64,000 nt of DNA from Dastarcus helophoroides (taxonomy: Eukaryota; Arthropoda; Insecta; Coleoptera; Bothrideridae). Positions 55,743 through 64,000 of the stretch are shown here, one piece after another. The position numbers were made by a program, and so were the translations under genes. How positions within the stretch are numbered: position 1 is the first letter of the stretch; the number at the start of each line of letters is the position of its first letter. Location of the stretch: contig CM053334.1 of NCBI GenBank assembly GCA_028583605.1, forward strand, positions 24,757,226-24,821,225, written 5' to 3'. A model generated the notes under the pieces. That model saw only the letters and a list, made by a program, of their open reading frames with translations, had not been told where the DNA came from and did no database searches.

Positions 55743-55955
55743 ACTAGAACTTTGGTGGAACGGACTGGTCCTTGGTTATCTTCAAAAATTGAAATACAGA
55801 ACTTGTCCCCTGAAACCAAGAAAGATTAAAAAACACAACAAACGTTGCTTTAACGCGATATCTTTTTGAAGATGATAGCTTGGCTTTCGAAACGCTTTAG
55901 AGCAACCTTTCTTGTGTTTTTTAAGCTTTCTTGGTTTCACGCGATAAGTTCTGTA
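55743..55955 (+). mobile_element. Foldback MITE copy 7, nearly complete
   Basis: The full left arm TTTGGTGGAACGGACTGGTC, CTTGGTTATCTTCAAAAATT, TTGTCCCCTGAAACCAAGAA leads to ACACAACAAACGTTGCTTTA. The loop is GATATCTTTTTGAAGATGAT plus AGCTTGGCTTTCGAAACG, then the right arm TTAGAGCAACC...GTGTTTTTTAAGC with TTTCTTGGTTTC. It directly follows the SINE tail. Confidence 0.85.
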
Positions 55956-57081
55956 TTTGAATATACTTAGAACTTGGACATTTTTGAAATTTTCCTGTTG
56001 ACTTATAATTATCGATATTTCGACTTTGTCACCTAATTTCCAGTTTAAGTTATCACTTTTTCCCACCATTGAAATTATCAATTTTATGACGTTTTCCTAT
56101 AAATTACATATTTTAGTCATTTACGTGGATTAAAAAATAATAAATTTCTAGTTTTATTCTGGATACCATTCAGTTCGTGTGTCGTAGTTTGGAAACATCT
56201 GCACTAATCATAAATTAAAATTTTGCTACAGTTATAACTGCATTTATACTCGTTTCAAGACTCTATTATTTTGTCTATTAATAGGAAGCATTTTAATTGG
56301 GTTACGTTATTGCGCCTTGTTATAAAAGTCATTTTACAAAGTGGTCAACCGTGGAGTAAGTGGAAATAAATGTAAAATGCTCGAGGGCTCATTTTTTCCT
56401 AGGAAACATGTTCATAATTTATTTTTATTTGTTAGCCTTATTTACCAGGAAGCGGAAGACCCCCTCCTCATATTACAGTGGAACCCTGGAATAGTGGATT
56501 ATTATTTCAATAAATCTTTTAAAATTAGGCTAGCCATGGACCACCAGTTCGTATGATATGGACTCTTCAGGACACCATAAATACTAGGTTAAGTGAATCT
56601 GAAAGAAGTTTGGATTTTAAAGGAAAAATCAAACTAAAAAACTATCAAATGAAACAAACGAAAATTATACTTGAATCGAGCAGTTGCTCTATTTCTGTGA
56701 TGAAATTCCAGAGTTTGATTATCTTTTACTCAAACCCACCTTGTTTACCAATCAACCTCCTCTGCACTCTGCAACTGTCGGTGGATATTCCTCTAACCTT
56801 TTATTATGTACGTCGCATACTTTGGAAAATATCTCTGTTATTTTAGACGATTTCGTAGTGAAATTCGTAATAAATTAAAGATGTTTGTGTAGAAACGTTG
56901 CCCACAGTCTTATGTTTTTTTAATAATGTGTTATTAGGTATTAAGTGACATAATTTATATCTTGAGTGCATGTTATTTACTCTAATGCATGATGCAAGTT
57001 CAAAGAATAAGTTCAGTGTCTGTAATATCAGACAGAAACATGTAGTCAGTAATAAATATGTTATGTTAAATAAGTATTCGG
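55956..57081. other. Intergenic DNA, no recognised gene
   Basis: About 1.1 kb of mixed AT-rich sequence. Two overlapping plus-strand frames around 56341-56878 are under 100 codons and have no recognised domain. Confidence 0.5.
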
Positions 57082-57151
57082 AATTTTGGTGGAACGAACT
57101 AGTCCTTGATTATTTTCAAAAATTGAAAGACAAATCTTGTCCTCTGAAACC
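57082..57151 (+). mobile_element. Foldback MITE copy 8, left part (split by a LINE)
   Basis: TTTTGGTGGAACGAACTAGT through CAAATCTTGTCCTCTGAAAC is the outer left arm. It stops at 57151 where the LINE poly(A) (seen as T-run 57152-57160) begins, and it resumes at 59086. Confidence 0.85.
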
Positions 57152-59074
57152 TTTTTTTTTAAAGTAGGGGAAAATCCGTTACGGACATCTGGGAAGATGA
57201 CCCAGATAGTGTCGGACTTCCGCTCAAACTACGGGTACCGACTAAAAACCCCTACTTCTTCGGGCCGGGCCCTTGGCCCCCAATCCCTCCGTTGGAACAG
57301 TACAATACTGCTGGAGCACTATTGTAAGTTGTTTTGCCTGAAACATAAGAAACAAACAAAACGAAAAATTTCCGAAATGGAAGTCGTAGCCTAGAGGGCC
57401 ACCCTTGGTGGTCTCCTAATCCTGGTTGGGATGTCTGGATCGTAATCCACTGCCTGTCGAACTAGTTCGTTGGGATGCGTTTCCGCTCTCACCATCGCCT
57501 TGGAATTAATTTCCCTAAGAAAATCTCTTACCAGGGATAGTTCAGCTTCCCTATGGAGTTGATTGTTTCTCACAAACCATGGAGCGTTCTGGAACAGCTG
57601 GAGTTTCTTCATCTGATTATCCCTCACCTGTGACCAAGCTACAGATGCGTAGATTGCTGGTCTTATGATTGATTTGTATAGTAACACTTTAAATCCAATG
57701 GACAGGTTACTATTTCTAGCAATCATCGCTTGCAGCAGTCCCTTCAGCATTTTGGCTTTGGACACTGCATAATCGATGTGTGCCTGGAATGTAAGTCTTT
57801 TATCAAGAATTACACCTAGATACTTTGCCTGAAGTCTCCAGTCGACGTTTTGCCCGTGAACATTTACATGTCCACACGGTGGGAGTCTTCTCCGGGTAAA
57901 AAAGACTGCTTGGGTCTTGTCTACGTTGACTTGGATTCTCCACTGACCGAAATAATCTAGTAGACTATCTGCTGCCTCCTGAAGTCGTCTGGTGATCAAC
58001 TCTGGACTGTAAGAGTACGCCACCAAAGCTGTGTCGTCTGCGTAAGTTGCCAAAAATGTGTAGTCGATTGTTGGATTGGTTCTAGGGATGTCTGCTGTGA
58101 ACAGAGAAGCAGAGGTGACAAGGTAGAGCCTTAAGGCACCCCATACTGTAGCTTAAACTGGTTTGATAGTTTCTGCCTCTTTGCTCTGAATGAGCGTTGG
58201 TCCATAAACGAGCTTACCATTTGAACAATTGTTAGAGGTATTCCAAACTGGTGCATCTTGTAGACTAGTCCTTCGTGCCAAACTGTGTCAAATGCCTTGG
58301 AGATATCGAAGAAAATAGCTCCAATTACCTGATTCCAGTTCACGCGTTGAGTGATTGTTTCAACCACTCTCAGCAGTTGGTTTGAGGTAGAGTGCATAGA
58401 TTGGAACCCAAATTGTTTCTTAGGAATTATGTCGCGAACGCTGATGATATTCTGCAGACGCTTTCTCAAAATCCTTTCCGCCACCTTACGCAAGTTGGAT
58501 AAGAGGCTGATTGGGCTGTAATTTTGGGATAATTTCCCATCCTTATCTGGCTTAGGAATGAAGATAACGTTTGCAGTCTTTCATCTTGTTGAAAAATACC
58601 GGTATGTAAACATGGAATTGACTATTGCTCCAAAGTATTTGACAGCTTGGCCCGGAAGAGACTTCAAAGCTTGGTTTGGAAATCCGTCTAAACCTGGAGA
58701 CTTTTTGACGTTTAGCTTGCGCAGAAAGCTTTGGATTTTCTTCTTGTTAGTGGGTTGAATGACGTCGTCTTCTTCTGGCACTTCCTCCTGAAGAACTTGA
58801 ACCTTTTCTTCCACCTCCTCTACGAAATCTAAGTCCACTTCTTCAAGTGTGGCCTGACAGTGTCGTTCAAAGGTCTCAGCAAAAGCTGCGGCCTTATCCT
58901 GATCTAAATAAGTCATTCCTTGAGGTCCGTGTATCGGTGGGATAGGTTTCCTATCTCCTCTTAGAGCTTTGGCTGTGCGCCAGAGATCTGATTAAGTTTC
59001 GAGGTTGCAACTTCTTAGGTGTTCCTGAAACTTGGAAATGTTATGCTCTCGTAGCTCATACCTGAGCTCGTGAC
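57152..59074 (-). mobile_element. Jockey-clade LINE, 5'-truncated, inserted in a foldback MITE
   Basis: A minus-strand element ending in an A9 tail (T-run at 57152-57160 on the plus strand). The 11 bp CCTCTGAAACC is present on both sides (57141-57151 and 59075-59085), a target duplication. The 5' end at 59074 lies inside the reverse-transcriptase ORF, so endonuclease and ORF1 are absent. The host MITE sequence reads continuously once the LINE and one duplicate are removed. Confidence 0.92.
57391..59060 (-). pseudogene. Jockey-like reverse transcriptase relic
   Basis: In order on the minus strand: LWRTAKALRGD (about 58980), a DDVIQ linker, NVKKSPGLDGFPNQALK (about 58690), VIFIPKPDKDGK and SPISLLSNLRKVAER (about 58500), KKQFGFQSMHSTSNQL, IFFDISKAFDTVWHEG with the motif A Asp (about 58290), then YGVP-stop-GSTLSP, where Gln is replaced by a stop (about 58130), a frameshift, ATYADDTALVAYS with motif C (about 58045), KYLGVILDKRLTF, YKSIIRPAIYAS and APWFVRNNQLHREA to the end near 57391. 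Catalytic Asp residues remain, but the stop after GVP, the shift and the truncation make it inactive. HPNELVRQAVDYD near the end is typical of Jockey-clade C-termini. Confidence 0.88.
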
Positions 59075-59085
59075 CCTCTGAAACC

Positions 59086-59217
59086 AAGACAGTTTAGAAA
59101 ACACAACAATAGTTGCTCTAACTCATTTTGATAGCCAAACTATCAAAAAGATAGTCAAGCTATCATCTTCATAGCTTGGCTATCGAAAGTTATTAGATAA
59201 CAGCTTGGCTATCGAAA
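59086..59217 (+). mobile_element. Foldback MITE copy 8, right part
   Basis: Continues from 57151: AAGACAGTTTAGAAAACACA, TTGCTCTAACTCATTTTGAT and several AGCTTGGCTATC/GATAGCCAA words, here multiplied into a small cluster of inverted repeats. It ends at CTATCGAAA where the purine-tailed RTE-like element starts. The right outer arm is absent. Confidence 0.75.
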
Positions 59218-59663
59218 CCTCCTCTTCTTCTTTTTCTTCTTCTTCTTTTTGGAGATCTTGCGATCTGTTAATTCTGGTAATGCCCCTGTTGTAGTTCCTC
59301 GGATGTTGACTGGCAATATCTTCTAAGTGGTCTTCGGGAGGGACGGGTGCCTGTTGGTTTTCCTTCCAGTGCAATGCGTGGTAATCAATCTTCTCTCATT
59401 CTGTTTAACTGAGCATGCCATTGTCTCCTTCTTTGTCTACCCCATCGCACGATATCCTGTATACCGTACTGCTCTCTAATCTGTGGGTTTCTTACTCTGC
59501 CTCTTCTGGTCTTTCCCTCTATAGTTCTTAAAGTTTTCGTCTCCGCTAATCTCAGCATACTCTTGGTCTTGTTGGTTTTTCTCGTGCCTTTATTCCGTAT
59601 GTCATGATTGGTCTTACACATGTTTTGTATATTTTGATCTTGCTGTCTGGGCGCATATATTGA

Positions 59664-60173
59664 TTATAATAACGAAGGCTTCCATGGCCAGAGTCAGTAC
59701 AGGATATACTTCTTCCGGGATTGGACCGTGTCAAAGAACTTCTAAAAGTGTTCGACGAAGAGTTTCGCCTCTGGTATGGTGGACATACTGAGTTACCGTG
59801 CTCTTCTGTCTAAACTTTCTTATCCTTTGTACCAATTTTCAATTCAGAAGAGTTTCGCCTCTGGTATGTTGGACATACTGAGTTACCGTGCTCTTCTGTC
59901 TAAGCTTTCTTCTGTCTAAACTTTCTTATCCTTTGTACCAATTTTCAATTCAGAAGAGTTTCGCCTCTGGTATGGTGGACATACTGAGTTACCGTGCTCT
60001 GATGTTTTGAAATTGACCTTTTCATTCTTTCATTTTTGCATATTCCCTTATATTTCTCTTTTTATTTATTGTTGCTTTTCTTTGTTCCTGAAAACCCCCT
60101 TAGATGGCAAAACGTAGAACACTTTTAGTAGTTTTCTGACACAGTCCAATCCCGGAAGAAGTATATCCTCTAC
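59664..60173. mobile_element. Foldback-type insert with tandem core inside the RTE-like LINE
   Basis: GCATATATTGATT is present on both sides (59651-59663 and 60174-60186) and once in the uninterrupted LINE reading, so it is a 13 bp target duplication. Near the ends, GGATATACTTCTTCCGGGAT and following text (59700-59753) is inverted at 60110-60164, arms of ~55 bp. The interior holds 2-3 tandem units. No coding capacity. It may be a foldback element or a retroposed hairpin. Confidence 0.75.
59757..60001 (+). repeat. Tandem repeat inside the foldback insert
   Basis: AGTTTCGCCTCTGGTATG and GTGGACATACTGAGTTACCG plus CTTTCTTATCCTTTGTACCA recur at about 59761, 59851 and 59957. The spacing is 90 and 106 bp; the second is longer by a duplicated CTTTCTTCTGTCTAA. 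Confidence 0.88.
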
Positions 60174-61825
60174 TGCATATATTGATTGTTCAAAATGGTC
60201 TCTCGTAGGCAGCCTAATATTGCTTTGTTGATTTGGCTTCTTAAGTTGTTTACAGGGTCATGTCCACTCGAGAGATTAACATAGAGGTACTTAAATTGGG
60301 TAACTTGCTCTTTGGGATGATTTTCAATGACGAGTTTACATCTGATGGGGTCTTTTGCGATGGTCATACTTTAAGTTATATCAGTAGATATTCCCATGTT
60401 AAGTTGTTTGCCTATTTGATAGAATTTAAAAAGCTGTCGCTGTAGGTTTTCTTCTGTTTCTGCGACAGTTGCTGCGTCATATGCACAGCATATCATGCTG
60501 ATCCTAATTTTATTCATCCTGTATTCCAGTTTTAATGAGGTTACTCCTTCAATTACTTTATCGATTAGGATATTAAACAAAAACAAACTTGTCTAATTCC
60601 CCTAGAATCAGAATGGTTTCTGATGTTTGTTCCCCCGATCTTATCTTCGCAGTGTTGTGAATATTGAGGTGGCTGACGATACTGGCTGGTGTCTCATTTT
60701 CTTTCAATATTTCCATGATGTCTTCCAAGCGTACTGTGTCAAATGCCTTGGTTAGGTCTACTAAGGCGATGTATGCTGGGGTGTTAAATCCCATTGACTT
60801 CTCTTTTTTTCTGTTTAATAATAAATATGGCATCTGCTGTCGACCTTCCTCTTCTAAACTCTTGTTGCTCTTCTCTGTTCTCTATTTGTTTTTCCACTTC
60901 TCTTGCAGTATTCCAGTGAATAACTTCATCATGATGTTTAATAGTGTCATTCCTCTGTAATTTTCTGGGCCTTTGCCCGTTCTTGAAAATGGGGATTGTG
61001 ATGTTCTCATGCCAGTCTGTAGGTATTTCTGATGAGCATAGAATTTTATTAACAGCATTGTTATGTTTCTAACAAACTTTTGCCCACCGTACTTCAGAAA
61101 TGCATTTGGTATATCGTCTGTTCCAGGTGCTTCTTTTCTGTTTTCAAGCTTTTCAATTTCGCTTTTACCTCACCTTCTGTGATAACTGCGTCTACTGCTG
61201 TTTCGTAGTAGACAACTGGTGCAGCTTTAGCGTTATATGGTCTCCTAAAGTATTCCTCCCATGTATCTATGGATACGCCCTTGGTTTGTACATACTCATT
61301 TATTGGCTTTTTTATATTTTTTAGCATTTTCCATACTTTTCTCTGTACCCCATGTATGTCGTGTTCCAAGTCGCTGGTAAATTTAGCCTAGTGTTCTCTT
61401 TTAATTGCTTTTATTTTTGAGTTAGCTGCATTTCCTATTTGTACGTATCCTTCATGTTGTTCTTCTGTTCGTTTGCTTTTGTAAAGCAAAAAACTTTTTC
61501 TTTCTTGTTCTGCTAGTTTCTTTGACTTCCAGAGAGAATCATGGTTTAGTGTTGTTTTTTGCGTTAGTGTTGACTTTCCGTTTTCCTATAGTTTTTTCTG
61601 TGGCTGTATACAATCCTTGATTTTCTGCCAGCAGCTGTAGACTTTCCCTTCGGCTATTGAGACATATTTCTTCGGTTTGGTAGTTAGTCTATTTTCATAT
61701 AGCTTCCGTGTACTTTCTGTTGCTAGTAACTCTATGTTGTACTTTTCTATGTAGTTTGGGAGTTTATTGATTGCGCGGGGACGCTCCATCAGCATTATGC
61801 AGAGGACAAGATTGTGGCCTGTTCC

Positions 61826-62010
61826 TAGCTATCAAAACCAAGAAAGATTAAAAAACCCAACAACAGTTGCTCTAACGCGTTTGGATCAAGATGATAGTTT
61901 GGCTATCAAAAGATATCAAAATGTTAGCTTGGCAATCGAAACGCCTTCGAGCAACTGTTGTTGTGTTTTTAATCTTTCTTGGTTTCAAGGGACAATATTT
62001 GTATATAAAG
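61826..62010 (+). mobile_element. Foldback MITE copy 9
   Basis: AAAACCAAGAAAGATTAAAA, CCCAACAACAGTTGCTCTAA, CGCGTTTGGATC, then two AGCTTGGC/TAGTTTGGC loop words, CGAAACGCCTTCGAGCAACT and TTTTTAATCTTTCTTGGTTTC. It lies just upstream (minus-strand sense) of the RTE-like LINE. Confidence 0.8.
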
Positions 62011-63471
62011 TATTCAGAATGATGGCACCCTAAGATTCTTGAGCTTTGATCTAAAAGGAAACCACAAGAACTCTTAATTTACAAAGGAACTCATGTCCCA
62101 AAAAATCTCATCGATGATGGAATAATACATTCAACTGGATTAATTCCACGAAACAATCACCTGACTCAGCATCTGCTTCGGAATCCTGGTCCCAGTCTAT
62201 CGGTCTGTACATTAGAGTATTTAAATTTTCTGAGCTTTGTCAGAGGATCGCCTCGCCACCATAGTGCAAGCATTGTGGTTTGGTTACCTCAGTATCTGCT
62301 GCTAGGCGTTCTTGGCACAGAGAGTACTGAACTTTGCAGTCTAGGTCCTATTCTATTTGTACCTGAACGCTACATGTGGAAAAATAAACCACACTCCAGA
62401 ACCAAAGTTGTCAAAAATCGTGTGTTCGTTCAAGTTCTATATATTATACAGAAAGCTTCAAAGTTTCAAGACGACAAATACATGTGGGATTTTCTTTGTT
62501 GTTTAGGGATAATCAAAGGTCACTGTGATCCGAAAAAATACGTTGACGTTTTTACCTTCTGTCAGTCGTATCTAATTGCTATTTATTTGTTCAACTTTTT
62601 TTATTTTTGTTTATGACGACTATGCTTTAAATTTGAAACTACATACATAAGATGACACTAGAACTAAATATCAGAGAAACTCAGCTAGAACACCATATTT
62701 TTAAAGAAACTTTTCAACAAAACTAAAAATGAGCATTTAAAATGTTAAATTATCAAGGAAAGAGCTCTGAAAACTCAAGGCGGTGTATTTAGAGATTATC
62801 TGGGATCTTCAAGTAAATTCCCACATATTTTAAAACTTTAAAGAAGTTCAGCTAGATATATTAGTTCCCAAGTGTCAAGCTATTAGTGTGATGAAATCTA
62901 AAGAAATTTCGTCAAATGAACCAGATGGTCAAAAAACCTCCCCTCTGGTGTAACCTTAACTAACTTAGAGCTTCTAATGCTTAAAGTAACTTTCTTAAAA
63001 TGTTTAAATTCTCAACAATACCAACATTTAAATAACATCTAAACATCTAAAAATCTAAAGTCTTAAATATTACATAAACTAATCTTCGAATTGATAAAAA
63101 GAAACTCATTTGTTTATTTCCCCGAAGTACAACTGTTGAACAGCCAAAGATCCTCTAATGTGGAGGAAAGATCTAGCTACTCTAGAGGATGGTCATGCAC
63201 TATTGAAGAGCTTTTGAAAATGACTTCAGTTCTAGTATTTAGTGTTTTAATGGAGGGCAAACATATCCATGGATTTTTTTCAATATTATTCCAAGGTCCT
63301 TTCTTTTACCAATCCCAATTCTCTCCCTAAATTATCATCAAGCATTGATAGAAGAAAGTATTCCATATTTATTCTTGATTTTATCTTCGTTTAATATGTT
63401 TCATTCTTCATATTTTTTGCTGCTCTAATAATATCAGTTTTTCACTTTTTGGTTAACTAAAGAGTATTGTT
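62011..63471. other. Intergenic DNA
   Basis: About 1.45 kb. A 113-codon plus-strand frame at 62275-62616 starts MVWLPQYLLLGVLG and contains no domain I recognise. It has no visible promoter or splice context and is not called as a gene. Confidence 0.45.
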
Positions 63472-64000
63472 GATTCTTGTAAACAGGTTATTGACGGGGC
63501 AAAAGGTGATTTCGATCGTAAAATGCGCCAGAGGCTTGCCAACTGTCCGAACGGTTCCAGGTCCTTTTGGGGATTTGCAAAGTCGATTGGAAAGAATTTT
63601 ACACCTTTAAATTGTCCAACTTTACTTGGTGAAAATAGCAATATTGCTGCTATCTCCAGGGAAAAGGCTGATATGTTAGCCTTAATGTTTGCTGAATATT
63701 GCAATCTTGGTTCTCGAAACGCAGAACCTCCTATTCTCCCTAAGGTTGGCATTTCGATGCCTGAAGTTGTTTTCAGACAAACAACGCACAATCAGGAAGA
63801 TTCTCCTTGAGCTCGACACCTCAAAAGCTTCTGGCCTTGATGGTATTCCCACTATTGTTCTTAAGAAGTGCGCCTCAGAGTTAACTCCTGTCCTAAGCAA
63901 ATTGTTCACACTCTCTTACAACAAAGGTGTATTCCCTACCATCTGGAAACCTGCTAGAGTCCAGCCTGTCTCTAAAAATGAAAAAGGAATCTGGCTAACA
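63472..64000 (+). mobile_element. CR1/Jockey-like LINE, copy C, running off the window
   Basis: Third copy of the family of copies A and B, beginning at ATTCTTGTAAACAGGTTATT (equivalent to 7287 in copy A). Reading gives DGAKGDFDRKMRQRLANCPN, FWGFAKSIGKNF, NIAAISREKADMLALMFAE, EPPILPKVGISMPEVVF, then a 4-base shift near 63780, and LDTSKASGLDGIP near 63815. It retains the linker part deleted in copy A. Truncated at its 5' end and cut by the window's right edge, so its 3' end and activity cannot be judged. Confidence 0.88.

Larger units (their letters stand above)
59260..61795 (-). pseudogene. RTE-like reverse transcriptase and C-terminal relic
   Basis: Minus-strand blocks from 61795 downward: MERPRAINKLPNYIEKYN and GKVYSCWQKIKDCI, WKMLKNIKKPINEYV (about 61320), VITEGEVKAKLKSLK, YIALVDLTKAFDTVRLEDIM with the motif A Asp (about 60770), LEYRMNKIRISMICCAYDAA where motif C should read YADDAA and is broken (about 60480), AETEENLQRQLFKF, QVTQFKYLYVNLSSGHDPV, NNLRSQINKAILGCLRETI, then past the insert PDSKIKIYKTCVRPIMTYG (about 59620), MLRLAETKTLRTI, GIQDIVRWGRQRRRQWHAQL and NRMRED (about 59385). 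The altered motif C and many stops show it is dead. Closest named group is RTE-like APE LINEs; the clade is not certain. Confidence 0.82.
59221..61815 (-). mobile_element. RTE-like LINE, copy C, with GAA-rich tail
   Basis: A minus-strand non-LTR element. The 3' end is a GAAGAAGAAGAAAAAGAAG-type tail (plus-strand TTCTTC run 59221-59250), as in RTE-like elements. It covers the post-endonuclease linker, reverse transcriptase and C-terminal region but not the endonuclease. It is interrupted by a ~510 bp insert (59664-60173) and lies between two foldback MITE copies (ending at 59217 and starting at 61826). Confidence 0.8.

Noticed and set aside
62275..62616. 113-codon plus-strand frame as a host gene
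   Set aside because: No recognised domain, homologue or promoter, and length alone is not decisive. Left as unannotated.

Overview
This 64 kb window is AT-rich animal DNA, most likely from an arthropod and probably an insect. The basis is the mix of decayed transposons: mariner with DD34D-type blocks, Tc1-like DDE, hAT, piggyBac-like and Jockey/RTE/CR1-like LINEs whose protein blocks read like insect copies. I found no intact host protein-coding gene, no rRNA and no functional tRNA. Nearly every recognisable protein is broken by stops, frameshifts or truncation, so the window reads as a heterochromatin-like layering of nested mobile elements. Family names come from recalled motifs; no database was searched.

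Layout. 0.9-1.6 kb: Tc1/mariner-like transposase relic (-). 1.8-2.0 kb: retroelement LTR/promoter fragment. 2.03-4.70 kb: DNA transposon with ~476 bp terminal inverted repeats and the end of an XPG/PIN-nuclease (Academ-like) transposase. 5.6-13 kb: RTE-like and CR1/Jockey-like LINE relics with copies of a foldback MITE. 14.9-15.5 kb: relic of an unclassified repeat-associated protein. 15.5-18.55 kb: non-coding LTR element with strong strand skew. 19.95-22.7 kb: two mariners. 23.6-27 kb: hAT, piggyBac, mariner and LTR ends. 27.18-27.23 kb: a complete hammerhead ribozyme motif (-). 27.5-42 kb: degenerate A/T arrays, partly enclosed in a pogo-like inverted-repeat pair and in hAT elements, one of which (34.86-38.33 kb) has a near-perfect 8 bp target duplication. 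42-44.2 kb: three copies of a ~260 bp repeat, two of them facing each other. 46.07-47.24 kb: second copy of the CR1/Jockey-like LINE. 47.2-55.4 kb: ~8 kb A/T domain built from higher-order tandem units of ~640, ~450-600 and ~300 bp. 55.44-55.74 kb: tRNA-derived SINE. 57-62 kb: a Jockey LINE nested in a foldback MITE with an 11 bp target duplication, then an RTE-like LINE itself interrupted by a ~510 bp foldback insert. 63.47 kb to the end: third copy of the CR1/Jockey-like LINE, running off the window.

The strongest leads are the minus-strand hammerhead ribozyme at 27,182-27,230; a recurrent foldback MITE (nine copies) whose loop carries a hammerhead-like core; the long-TIR XPG-nuclease transposon with a spliced acidic tail; the non-coding LTR element; and hAT-bounded or free A/T arrays with higher-order structure. 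The elements do not form a pathway. Their interplay is insertion history, which can be ordered in several places from target-site duplications.
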